Assembly: GCA_003218785.1 (NCBI GenBank)
Contig: QHOM01000032.1
Location: forward strand, 1-27,702
DNA: 27,702 nucleotides
From: Verrucomicrobiota bacterium
GTDB lineage: Bacteria; Verrucomicrobiota; Verrucomicrobiia; Chthoniobacterales; UBA10450
Direction: 5' to 3'
Both the position numbers and the translations under genes were made by a program. A model generated the notes under the pieces. The model saw only the letters and a list, made by a program, of their open reading frames with translations, did not search any database and was not told the origin of the DNA. Positions 7,800 through 15,288 of the stretch are shown one piece after another (positions within the stretch are counted from its first letter, which is position 1; the number at the start of each line of letters is the position of its first letter).

Positions 7800-8795
7800 T
7801 TACCTCGCCAACAATTCCTCGAGGGTCCGCTCGAGTTTATCGAGACCGGTGAGCTCGGCGACAATGGAACGCAATAATTTCATCGCGGCGGGCAGATGTT
7901 TAAGGAAATGTTTGTGGCCCTTAACGAGTCCCAGAAAACCATAAGCGCCTAGCGCCTGCATCAGACGTTGCATTGCGCAAAGCCGCAACTTGGAATCGAA
8001 CTCGCCGTTAACTGTCGTTCCATTCTTGATCTGCTCCTCGCGATAGTACGCGATTAACTCGGCGCGCTCCGCTTCCGTTAGATCGACATACGGATCGTAG
8101 AGCAATGAAGCAAGATCGTATTCCGCCAAACCGGGCCGCATTCCCTGAAAATCGATCAGATAAGCCTGCCCGTTCCGGATGATTATGTTTTGCGATTGAA
8201 AATCGCGGTGGACCAGAACGCGCGGCAAGCCGGCAAGCTGCTCCGCGATTTGATTTAGCGCCGGCAACGTAGCCAGCGAAGCAAGCTTTCCGTCGTCTAC
8301 GCCGAAATAGCGACCGAGACAGTTCTCGAAAAAGTACTTCTGCTCCCAAACGTAAAGCGCGGCGTTGAACTCTGCGGGCAAATACTCTTTCATTTCGACG
8401 CAGGTCGACTCCGGCAAACTGTGTAGCGTCGCAATTTGATCGAGCGCCGAGTCGTAAAACGCGCGGCGGACGAGCCAGTTTTCGCGGCGATAACTGTAAA
8501 GATCGCTTTCGCCCAGGTCTTCGATCCAGACGAGGCCCTCTGCTGGATCGTCAAAATAAATCTTGGGCACTCGAATTCCGCGCTCATCGAGAAATCTCGC
8601 GATCTGGACGTAATGCCGATTTTCATCGCGTTCCAGATTATATTTAACCAGAATCAGCGTCTGCTCCGGGGAGCAGCGAATTCGATAAAATTTTCGATCC
8701 GATCCTCCTTTTTCGATTGGCCTGATTCTTATCTGATCGACATCCAAGCGCGGGAAATGCATCCGCGTTCGCCGAAGAAGAAGGTCGGTTCTCAT
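7800..8795 (-). CDS. Sugar kinase of the APH family, AmgK-like (peptidoglycan recycling)
   Basis: This is a 331-residue aminoglycoside-phosphotransferase-fold kinase. AmgK of Pseudomonas phosphorylates N-acetylmuramate or N-acetylglucosamine at the anomeric position. Visible motifs are the glycine-rich GGSDRKFYRI (about 30-39), IEDLGESDLY, the catalytic loop VLVHRDFQSQNIII with Asp198, and the metal-binding DFQGMRPG with Asp215, followed by EYDLASLLYDPYVDLT, typical of the AmgK branch. It starts three bases after the nucleotidyltransferase gene on the same strand, so the two are co-transcribed. That pairing is characteristic of the amgK-murU salvage route, which makes UDP-MurNAc while bypassing de novo synthesis. 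Function is inferred from motif style and context. A generic phosphotransferase acting on another sugar remains possible. Confidence 0.82.
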   Translation of the reverse strand: MRTDLLLRRTRMHFPRLDVDQIRIRPIEKGGSDRKFYRIRCSPEQTLILVKYNLERDENRHYVQIARFLDERGIRVPKIYFDDPAEGLVWIEDLGESDLYSYRRENWLVRRAFYDSALDQIATLHSLPESTCVEMKEYLPAEFNAALYVWEQKYFFENCLGRYFGVDDGKLASLATLPALNQIAEQLAGLPRVLVHRDFQSQNIIIRNGQAYLIDFQGMRPGLAEYDLASLLYDPYVDLTEAERAELIAYYREEQIKNGTTVNGEFDSKLRLCAMQRLMQALGAYGFLGLVKGHKHFLKHLPAAMKLLRSIVAELTGLDKLERTLEELLAR

Positions 8796-8798
8796 AAG

Positions 8799-9626
8799 TT
8801 AGATGTCGATGTTGCGATGGATGCCGCTGGCTTTTTTTTTGGAGCGGACAATACAACCCTGAAGGTAACTTTTGAAAGCAATTTCTGCACCGGGCCACAA
8901 AATTGTGTCTTCCAGAATCGCTCCCGCTCCAACTCGACAATCCCGCCCGACGACTGTCCAGCCACGCAACTGCGCGCTTGGATCGACAATTGCGGTTTTA
9001 TGGATCGACAATCGCCAGTCCGGCGTCTTCACGTGGTGCCAATCCCCAATAATTGGAATGAAAGAAATTTTTCGGTGCGGCGGGATTCGCTGGAAAATCT
9101 CCCGATTCCAAATGGCGATGTTGGCAAAATCGTAATTCCCGGCTACGCCGTACCTGCTCGAAATATCGACGACGCGGTGATCGCGGAAAGCCACACCCGG
9201 AGCGAAACGGGTTTGGCGCAATGCAAGGGTGACGTCATTTCCGCGACGAAAATGTTCGTCGATCAACGGTTGCAGATCCATATCCGTTAAGATGTCACCG
9301 CTGTAAGTAACGAACGGCTCGCTGCCAAGATAGCGTTCCACATTCTTGATACCGCCACCGGTTTGAAGCAGGACGGGCTCATGAACCAATGTGACCGAAT
9401 GGCCGGCATAGCCGTTCTCGCCAAAAGAGTTTTGAAACACTTCCGGGAGCCTGTGCGTGTTAATGATGAATCTGCTCACTCCGAGCTCGATCAAATGATC
9501 GAGCGCGAAGGTGATGAGCGGTTTTTGAAAAATTGGGACGAGCGGTTTGGGCAAATCGTCCGTCAGTGGCTTTAGTCGGATGCCGAGCCCCGCGCCTAAG
9601 ACGAAACTTTGTGTGATGGGATACAC
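8799..9626 (-). CDS. Sugar-1-phosphate nucleotidyltransferase, MurU-like
   Basis: This 275-residue enzyme activates a sugar 1-phosphate with a nucleoside triphosphate. The N terminus holds the pyrophosphorylase signature LGAGLGIRLKPLTDDLPKPL (residues 10-29). GGIKN and the metal-binding Asp111 in YSGDILTDMD follow. After the catalytic domain, residues about 210-265 read as imperfect hexapeptide units (IVDPSAQLRGWTVVGRDC, VGAGAILEDTILWPGAEI), a short left-handed beta-helix. Pseudomonas MurU (about 223 residues) lacks such an extension as far as I recall. The start is GTG at 9626, immediately before the conserved first strand. The partner kinase downstream suggests MurNAc-1-P uridylyltransferase. 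Mannose- or glucose-1-P specificity is not excluded by sequence. Confidence 0.82.
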   Translation of the reverse strand: MYPITQSFVLGAGLGIRLKPLTDDLPKPLVPIFQKPLITFALDHLIELGVSRFIINTHRLPEVFQNSFGENGYAGHSVTLVHEPVLLQTGGGIKNVERYLGSEPFVTYSGDILTDMDLQPLIDEHFRRGNDVTLALRQTRFAPGVAFRDHRVVDISSRYGVAGNYDFANIAIWNREIFQRIPPHRKISFIPIIGDWHHVKTPDWRLSIHKTAIVDPSAQLRGWTVVGRDCRVGAGAILEDTILWPGAEIAFKSYLQGCIVRSKKKASGIHRNIDI

Positions 9627-9652
9627 GGTGATGGCGCGAATCTTTCGATCTT

Positions 9653-9916
9653 CTACCCGGATCTAGCCTGGCGGTCGCCAGGTATTTCCAGCGAGTCAGT
9701 GACGAGAAGCTTATGTACTACGAGTTCGTCGATCTCGAGCCTTTTGATTCTTGACCGGCCAATCGCGAGCCGGCCAATTGCAACTGCACCCAAAGCAAGT
9801 GCGCCAAGCGCGAGCGCGCCGACGGCTAAAGCTCCAATGCCTTGTGCTCCGATCGCCAATGCGCCAAGACGCGTCGGACGCGTCGGGACAAGATCATTTG
9901 TTTCTGGTTCGCCCAT
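9653..9916 (-). CDS. Small pentad-repeat protein ([ILV]GALA repeats)
   Basis: A hypothetical 87-residue protein from the ATG at 9916 (a TTG at 9937 would add seven residues). After PTRPTRLGALAIGAQ it consists of about a dozen five-residue units, first [ILV]-G-A-L-A (IGALAVGALALGALALGAVA) and then [RK]-[LS]-x-[IV]-x (RLAIG, RSRIK, RLEID, ELVVH, KLLVT), ending in DSLEIPGDRQARSG. The five-residue period with a central hydrophobic residue is like pentapeptide repeats and suggests a small right-handed beta-helix, with the second half charged on one face. No signal peptide. The function is unknown to me. Its 5' end overlaps the decayed 3' end of the GFA-family remnant by about 23 bases, and it lies 27 bases upstream of the MurU-like gene on the same strand. 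Confidence 0.7.
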   Translation of the reverse strand: MGEPETNDLVPTRPTRLGALAIGAQGIGALAVGALALGALALGAVAIGRLAIGRSRIKRLEIDELVVHKLLVTDSLEIPGDRQARSG

Positions 9917-10084
9917 ATCGCGGCAAGTCGTCAACAAGTTGAATCCACGGCAATCGATCCTCTATCCAGGTGTGATCTTGCGACAATCCGCGCAATGGCA
10001 ATGGGTGATATTACAAGGCTTGCCGCTTGCTTCATAGCGGACTGCGCCGCACAGACAACCTCCGTGAGTAATGTTTGCTCCCAT
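9894..10084 (-). pseudogene. GFA-family (CENP-V/GFA, DUF636) gene remnant
   Basis: On the minus strand the ATG at 10084 starts MGANITHGGCLCGAVRYEAS followed by GKPCNITHCHCADCRK. This is the N-terminal zinc-binding half of a glutathione-dependent formaldehyde-activating-family protein, with the CxC and CHCxxC cysteines intact. Directly after CRK the frame shifts. The next bases in the other frame read DHTWIEDRLPWIQLVDDLPR and then YGRTRNK with a stop at 9894-9896, the normal C terminus of this family. The middle 70 or so residues, including the CPxCG second half of the zinc site, are absent. In the original frame translation ends at 9962 after 40 residues. This is therefore an internally deleted pseudogene, or an assembly collapse, not a short native gene. 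Confidence 0.82.
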
Positions 10085-10195
10085 TTAAAATGCTGCGGGC
10101 GCTTTACCTTTGCTTCACAGTTTCCTCATCCGCTACTTTGTCCAAGCCGTTGACGTACAAGGCGTGCAATCCCGGCCAGCCCGGCGGTCCGTCCC

Positions 10196-11197
10196 CTACC
10201 TTTTCAAATAAAGCGTACGCGTACCGAAATCGATAATGCCGTGATGCCGATTGAGGATTTCCGCGCCCAGTAGGCCAGCGACGGGCGGTGAACCCGGCAA
10301 CAATCTGCCATGAATCAAGCCTTCCAGATCCACGACACCCACCTCCTTGCCAATGATCTCCACCGACCCCACCGATAATTTGCGAATCCGCGCCACCCAC
10401 ACCCCACGCTCTCTCAAATTCACGGCGGAAGAACTAAACTGTGTCTCGTAAGTCGGAATTCGCATTCGCCGAACGAAAGAGCGATGTAGCAGCGTGGCAA
10501 AGGAACCCGTATCGACCATGAGTTTAGCGGGTTTGCCGTTAATAGAGCCATTCACATACAAATTGAAACCGTCACTGACTTGAATGGGCACAGCCTGCAA
10601 TCCACGGCGGTCGAAACCCGGTGCGTTGCCAGCGACATCTGGATCAACTTTTAAGATCAGCAGTTGCCGTTGACAATCCAGCACCGCTTTGGTTGGGAAA
10701 AGAATATCGGCCCCGATAATTCCGTCGATTTCCTGCTCGTGCCGTATTCGCGCCACAGCGCTAGAGTTGCCAAGATTGACGGTAACGACCGGCTCATCTA
10801 CGAGACTTAGCGCGCCGAGTCGTAGCTCACGAGCGATCGCCACATTATTGAAAGCGCCATTAATCTGAATGCGCGCCGGCAGGTTCGACTTTGCAGTAAT
10901 TGGCCTGAGCTGAAAATGCTCGCGGCGGTCTAAAGCGATTGCGCTCACGGGAGCACCGCTGTCGACGCCAAGCCACGCTCGTTTGCCATTGATAAAAGCG
11001 CGCACGATTAGATGATTTTGCCGTGAACGCACCAACGGCAGCGCCTCAAATTGCGGAGTCGCTCGTGCCGAAGATTGCTGCGGCGCAGCGGGCAATTCGG
11101 CAACAAGCGCCGCGCTGGTGCACAAAATCGACAAAAACTTTCGGGCAGAGGGAAGATGGTCGAAGAACGTCACGCGGCGGAGATTAACATGGTTCAC
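10196..11197 (-). CDS. Exported two-domain retropepsin-like aspartic protease
   Basis: The 333-residue protein starts at a GTG at 11197 and has an N-terminal hydrophobic stretch (about 20-37, KFLSILCTSAALVAELPAAP) suggesting a signal peptide. It contains two clan-AA repeats. The first has a catalytic-type motif GVDSGAPVSAI (Asp79) and the flap-side hydrophobic motif DGIIGADIL (about 158-166). The second has MVDTGSFATLL (Asp229) and AGLLGAEIL (about 307-315), ending DFGTRTLYLKR. Bacterial retropepsin-like proteins normally carry one such domain and dimerise. Here both halves are on one chain, a pepsin-like arrangement, with DSG in the first half and DTG in the second. Location is probably periplasmic. 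Substrate unknown. Upstream is the divergent APC permease gene. Confidence 0.85.
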   Translation of the reverse strand: MNHVNLRRVTFFDHLPSARKFLSILCTSAALVAELPAAPQQSSARATPQFEALPLVRSRQNHLIVRAFINGKRAWLGVDSGAPVSAIALDRREHFQLRPITAKSNLPARIQINGAFNNVAIARELRLGALSLVDEPVVTVNLGNSSAVARIRHEQEIDGIIGADILFPTKAVLDCQRQLLILKVDPDVAGNAPGFDRRGLQAVPIQVSDGFNLYVNGSINGKPAKLMVDTGSFATLLHRSFVRRMRIPTYETQFSSSAVNLRERGVWVARIRKLSVGSVEIIGKEVGVVDLEGLIHGRLLPGSPPVAGLLGAEILNRHHGIIDFGTRTLYLKR

Positions 11198-11318
11198 AAA
11201 ACGTGAAAGCGCTTTCGCGCTTCGACCGCTTCAAGGAGAAAATGAGGCGACCAAATCTTTGGCGTTGCTTCATCCGCCTGACTGATGATTAACTCTCCGC
11301 CAAATCCAACGGGCTCGA

Positions 11319-12848
11319 ATGACAAGCGCGATAACTGAGACACCTGTAGCCGAGCAAAAACTCGTCAGGGGACTGGGCTTACTCGATTCAACCATGCTCG
11401 TGGCTGGCTCGATGATCGGCTCGGGAATTTTCATTGTGTCGGCCGACATTGCGCGGCTCGTTGGGTCTGCCGGATGGTTGCTTGTCGTGTGGGCGGTGAC
11501 CGGCGTGCTCACGATGGTTGCCGCCCTCAGCTACGGCGAGCTCGCCGCAATGATGCCCCGCGCCGGCGGCCAATACGTTTACCTGCGCGAGGCGTACAGT
11601 CCGCTGTGGGGATTTCTTTACGGCTGGACGCTGTTCCTCGTGATTCAGACCGGAACAATCGCCGCCGTGGCGGTGGCGTTCGCGCGCTTTCTCGGCGTGT
11701 TCACCAGCACAGTGTCGCCGACGCAATGGATTGTTCCGCCGATCATGCTCTCGCAGCGCTACGCGATCAGCCTTTCGACCCAGCAGTTGGTCGCGATCGT
11801 GATCATCGTTCTCTTGACATTCGTGAACACGCGCGGCCTTTCGTTAGGCAAGCTCATCCAGAACGTTTTCACGTCGGCGAAAACGCTTTCGCTTTTCGCG
11901 TTGGTCGTGCTTGGAATTTTCCTCGGGCGCAATGCTGGCGCGCTCCATGCGAATTTCGCGAATTTCTGGACGCCGACCGCGGTTTCTCCAGTCACATCGG
12001 ATCTCCCGTTCATTGGAGCGGTTTCTGCGACGGGCGGTGCGCTAGGGATGTTGATCGCAATTTGCGTTGGCCAGGTCGGCTCGCTCTTTTCCGCGGACGC
12101 TTGGAACAACATTACGTTTACTGCCGGTGAAGTCCGCGAACCCCGGCGAAACATTCCGCTCTCACTTTTGTTCGGCACCGGATTGGTAATCACGTTGTAC
12201 CTGCTCGCCAACGTGGCTTATCTCTGCGTACTGCCGCTGGACAAAATCCAGCACGCGCCCGATGATCGCGTCGGCACAGCGGCAATGGAAGTGATGTTCG
12301 GTGGCGCGGGAGCCGGCATCATGGCTGTGGCGATCATGATCTCCACGTTCGGTTGTTGCAACGGGCTGATTCTCGCCGGCGCGCGGGTGTATTACGCAAT
12401 GGCACAGGATGGTTTGTTTTTTAGAGCGACAGCTCGACTCAATTCGAAACACGTGCCGGCAATCGCGCTGGTGCTTCAGGGGATCTGGACGGCGTTGCTC
12501 GTGCTGCCGCGTACGCGAAACGTTGACGCAGCAACGGGCGCGGTCACCTACGGTAATCTTTACAGCAACCTGCTGGATTACATTATCTTCGCCGCGCTGA
12601 TTTTTTATGTGTTGACGATTGCAGGCGTGTTCGTGCTCCGTCGAACGCGGCCAGAGGCGGAACGGCCGTACCGCGCGCTGGGGTACCCGATTCTGCCCGC
12701 TCTCTACATTGTGGGCGCCACGGCGATCATGCTCGTCCTGCTCGCCTACAGAGTACAAACAACGTGGCCGGGATTGTTGATCGTGATCAGCGGCGTGCCG
12801 ATCTATTTTCTCTGGAAATTTCTGGGCAAAAAATCACCGGCGGCTTGA
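11319..12848 (+). CDS. APC-superfamily amino acid permease (first of a tandem pair)
   Basis: This is a 509-residue inner-membrane amino acid/polyamine/organocation transporter with about 12 to 13 hydrophobic segments. The TM1 signature MLVAGSMIGSGIFIVSADIA contains the unwound GSGIF substrate site. MMPRAGGQYVYLREAYSPLW follows TM2 and TM3, and a cytoplasmic PRRNIPLSLLFGTG loop precedes TM7. Unlike its neighbour it has a longer loop around 400-415 (RTRNVDAATGAVTYG). The pattern is closest to LAT-like bacterial permeases, and the substrate cannot be inferred. ATG start at 11319. It is separated by 47 bases from the second permease gene and likely co-transcribed with it. A 121-base gap upstream holds the divergent promoters with the aspartic-protease gene. 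Confidence 0.9.
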   Translation: MTSAITETPVAEQKLVRGLGLLDSTMLVAGSMIGSGIFIVSADIARLVGSAGWLLVVWAVTGVLTMVAALSYGELAAMMPRAGGQYVYLREAYSPLWGFLYGWTLFLVIQTGTIAAVAVAFARFLGVFTSTVSPTQWIVPPIMLSQRYAISLSTQQLVAIVIIVLLTFVNTRGLSLGKLIQNVFTSAKTLSLFALVVLGIFLGRNAGALHANFANFWTPTAVSPVTSDLPFIGAVSATGGALGMLIAICVGQVGSLFSADAWNNITFTAGEVREPRRNIPLSLLFGTGLVITLYLLANVAYLCVLPLDKIQHAPDDRVGTAAMEVMFGGAGAGIMAVAIMISTFGCCNGLILAGARVYYAMAQDGLFFRATARLNSKHVPAIALVLQGIWTALLVLPRTRNVDAATGAVTYGNLYSNLLDYIIFAALIFYVLTIAGVFVLRRTRPEAERPYRALGYPILPALYIVGATAIMLVLLAYRVQTTWPGLLIVISGVPIYFLWKFLGKKSPAA

Positions 12849-12895
12849 CTTTCCAGGGCGATCCCGATTAGCACAGCGCAAAACAATTTCGCTCA

Positions 12896-14338
12896 ATGAA
12901 TCTACTTCGACGAAAAAGTGTCACCCAACTGCAAGCAGATGCGCTCACGGACAATCGCCTAAAACGGGCGCTCGGCGCGACCAACCTGACGGCGCTCGGC
13001 ATCGGCGCGATCATTGGAACCGGCATTTTCGTGCTCACCGGCACTGTGGCGGCGCAGAACGCGGGGCCGGCCGTGGTTTTATCGTTCGTGTTCGCAGGCG
13101 TGGCCTCGATCTTCGCGGCGCTCTGCTATAGCGAGTTCGCGTCCCTGGTGCCGATGGCCGGCAGCGCGTACACTTACGGCTACGCTACCCTCGGCGAACT
13201 TTTCGCGTGGATTATCGGCTGGGACTTAATTTTGGAATATGCCCTCGGTGCGGTCACAGTCTCTATCGGTTGGTCGGGCTACGTTGTCTCGTTTCTGCGC
13301 GATATCGGCATTCACATCCCGCCCGAGTTATCGGCGGCGCGTGGGACGCTCATTACTTTGGCCGATGGAACGCAGGTCGCGGCCATCTTCAATCTGCCAG
13401 CGGTCATCATTATCGCCGTCGTCACGCTGCTGCTAGTGATCGGCATTCGCGAATCGGCGACAGTCAATAATGTCATTGTGTTTGTTAAAGTGGCGGTCGT
13501 GCTGGTGTTCATCATCGGCGCAGCTCACGCAGTGAATCCCGCCAACTGGCATCCGTTCATCCCCCCGAGCACCGGCGCGCGCGGGCATTTCGGCTGGAGC
13601 GGCGTCATGCAGGGCGCTGGGATTGTGTTTTTCGCGTACATTGGTTTCGACGCTGTCAGTACGGCAGCGCAAGAAGCAAAGAATCCCCAGCACGACATGC
13701 CGATCGGCATCATCGGCTCGCTCTTGATCTGCACCGTGCTCTACATCGCGGTGTCGGCGCTGGCCACCGGCATCGTGCCGTACCCGCAACTAGATGTCCC
13801 GGACCCGATTGCCGTGGCCGCCGACCACGGTGGAATGGGCTGGATGGCTGGCGCGATCAAATTGGGCGCCATCGCAGGCCTCAGCTCGGTCATCCTGGTG
13901 ATGCTGCTGGGCCAGTCGCGAATTTTCTGGACGATGGCTGATGACGGTTTGCTACCAAAGTTCGTGAGCAGGGTTCATCCAAAATTCCGCACTCCGTGGA
14001 TCACGACGATAGTGACTGGCGTTGTCGTCGCTTTCTTTGCGGCGCTGTTCACCGTGCGCGAAGCAGGTAGCCTCGTTTCCATCGGCACGTTGCTGGCGTT
14101 CGTGATCGTCTCAATTGGGGTGCTCGTGCTGCGGATTCGCGAGCCGGATCTGCCGCGTACATTTAAAACACCGGCAGTGTGGATCGTCGCCCCACTGGGC
14201 GCGCTGTCGGCGCTTTATTTGATGGTCTCTCTCCCGTGGCGAACATGGGAACGGCTCATCATCTGGTTCGTCATCGGCATGTTCGTTTACTTTTTCTATG
14301 GCGTCCGCCGCAGCAAACTCGCTCAGCCGCGCGTTTAG
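12896..14338 (+). CDS. APC-superfamily amino acid permease, CAT/YfnA-like (second of tandem pair)
   Basis: This is a 480-residue inner-membrane amino acid transporter. The N terminus LKRALGATNLTALGIGAIIG leads into GTGIFVLTGTVAAQNAGPAV, the TM1 substrate-binding motif of the cationic amino acid transporter branch. Other family marks are SEFASLVPMAGSAYTYGYAT, GWDLILEYALGAVTVSIGWS, FFAYIGFDAVSTAAQEAKNP in TM6 and the following loop, and GQSRIFWTMADDGLLPK. About twelve membrane segments are visible and there is no extra soluble C-terminal domain. The two permeases are clearly divergent relatives rather than a recent duplication, since their TM1 and TM6 motifs differ. Specificity is unknown. The 3' end is convergent with the DUF4912 gene 71 bases away. 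Confidence 0.92.
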   Translation: MNLLRRKSVTQLQADALTDNRLKRALGATNLTALGIGAIIGTGIFVLTGTVAAQNAGPAVVLSFVFAGVASIFAALCYSEFASLVPMAGSAYTYGYATLGELFAWIIGWDLILEYALGAVTVSIGWSGYVVSFLRDIGIHIPPELSAARGTLITLADGTQVAAIFNLPAVIIIAVVTLLLVIGIRESATVNNVIVFVKVAVVLVFIIGAAHAVNPANWHPFIPPSTGARGHFGWSGVMQGAGIVFFAYIGFDAVSTAAQEAKNPQHDMPIGIIGSLLICTVLYIAVSALATGIVPYPQLDVPDPIAVAADHGGMGWMAGAIKLGAIAGLSSVILVMLLGQSRIFWTMADDGLLPKFVSRVHPKFRTPWITTIVTGVVVAFFAALFTVREAGSLVSIGTLLAFVIVSIGVLVLRIREPDLPRTFKTPAVWIVAPLGALSALYLMVSLPWRTWERLIIWFVIGMFVYFFYGVRRSKLAQPRV

Positions 14339-14409
14339 GCGGATCATTAGCGACGGCAAAAGCGCTTCGCGAATTTAAGGGGAGGACGGCGAGGGTCATC
14401 TATTTAGAC

Positions 14410-15201
14410 TTACGAGCCAGCTGAGGCCCAGTCGCCTTCGAATCCGCGTGATGAACTGATCGAGCCGAGGCCGAGGAGCGCACGGGTGCGCCTTGCGAGC
14501 TTTTCGCTATCGATCTGATTGAAGGCGCGCCGTGCGTCGGCGATTTCGGAGAGTGCAACATCTCCCAGCCGGAGAATTTTGCGCTGTTCGGGGCTCAACT
14601 TCTCGTACCTTCCGCTACTCAATGCGCGCGTTTGAAATCGCGAGATGACCGTGGCCAATGCATCGCCATTCGCTGCTCCGAACAAATCGAGAAGCCGCTG
14701 GAACCTGAAGTGAAATGGAATCGTGGCAAGATCGACATCTACACCTTCTGTGACTTTGTCGGGCGGCATGCTTACATCAGCGGATACCGCTACTGAATGC
14801 CAAACATCTGCCGGTTGATAATATCCAATCCCGACGTGATACGAGCCGCTCGGTCGCGAAACTGAGATGTAACAATAACCGGCCATAGGTTCGACGGCCA
14901 AGCTCTTTTCCTCCACAGCGTCTGCGCGATACACGCGAAGATGCACCTGCCGATCTACCGGCATCGTCTTCGCAAAGATCGTTGGCCAATCGATGCTCCA
15001 ACAGGTGAAGATTGTTCGTGGGTCTCGCGCGATCGCGAATAACATCGACGCCCCGTGAACCCGCGGAAGCCCGACATCATCGAACTCGCCCACGTCTCTT
15101 TCGCGCTCGTTATCCTGGGAGATGATTGGTCCGTTCGAAATACAAAAACCACCTGTGAATTTAGATTTGCCCCGGCGCTGTTTGGAATTTCTTCTGAGCA
15201 T
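14410..15201 (-). CDS. DUF4912 domain-containing protein
   Basis: This is a 263-residue protein from the ATG at 15201; a TTG at 15219 would add six residues. After a basic N terminus (MLRRNSKQRRGKSKFTGGF) it has the DUF4912 core: the stretch from LFAIARDPRTIFTCWSIDWP to VHLRVYRAD, then CYISVSRPSGSYHVGIGYY and a PPD motif before the domain ends near residue 150. The family is found in several Gram-negative and Gram-positive phyla and its biochemical role is not established. The fold looks like a beta-sandwich carbohydrate-binding or Ig-like module, which is a guess. The C-terminal 100 residues are helical and low complexity, ending in SISSSRGFEGDWASAGS. No signal peptide. It stands alone between convergent and divergent neighbours. 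Confidence 0.8.
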   Translation of the reverse strand: MLRRNSKQRRGKSKFTGGFCISNGPIISQDNERERDVGEFDDVGLPRVHGASMLFAIARDPRTIFTCWSIDWPTIFAKTMPVDRQVHLRVYRADAVEEKSLAVEPMAGYCYISVSRPSGSYHVGIGYYQPADVWHSVAVSADVSMPPDKVTEGVDVDLATIPFHFRFQRLLDLFGAANGDALATVISRFQTRALSSGRYEKLSPEQRKILRLGDVALSEIADARRAFNQIDSEKLARRTRALLGLGSISSSRGFEGDWASAGS

Positions 15202-15288
15202 AGCGATTCCGATTCGCAACTTGGCGCAAATCGGCGAAAGACAAAAGTGAATCTTGGTTGATGAAGAAAGTTCAGCCCACCCGAAACC

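Noticed and set aside
8436..9290. 284-codon plus-strand frame opposite the kinase/nucleotidyltransferase pair
   Set aside because: It spans the junction of two well-supported minus-strand genes and shows no conserved motif.
11474..12130. 218-codon frame inside the first permease gene
   Set aside because: It is a same-strand out-of-frame shadow, Arg/Ala-rich, inside a clear membrane-protein gene.
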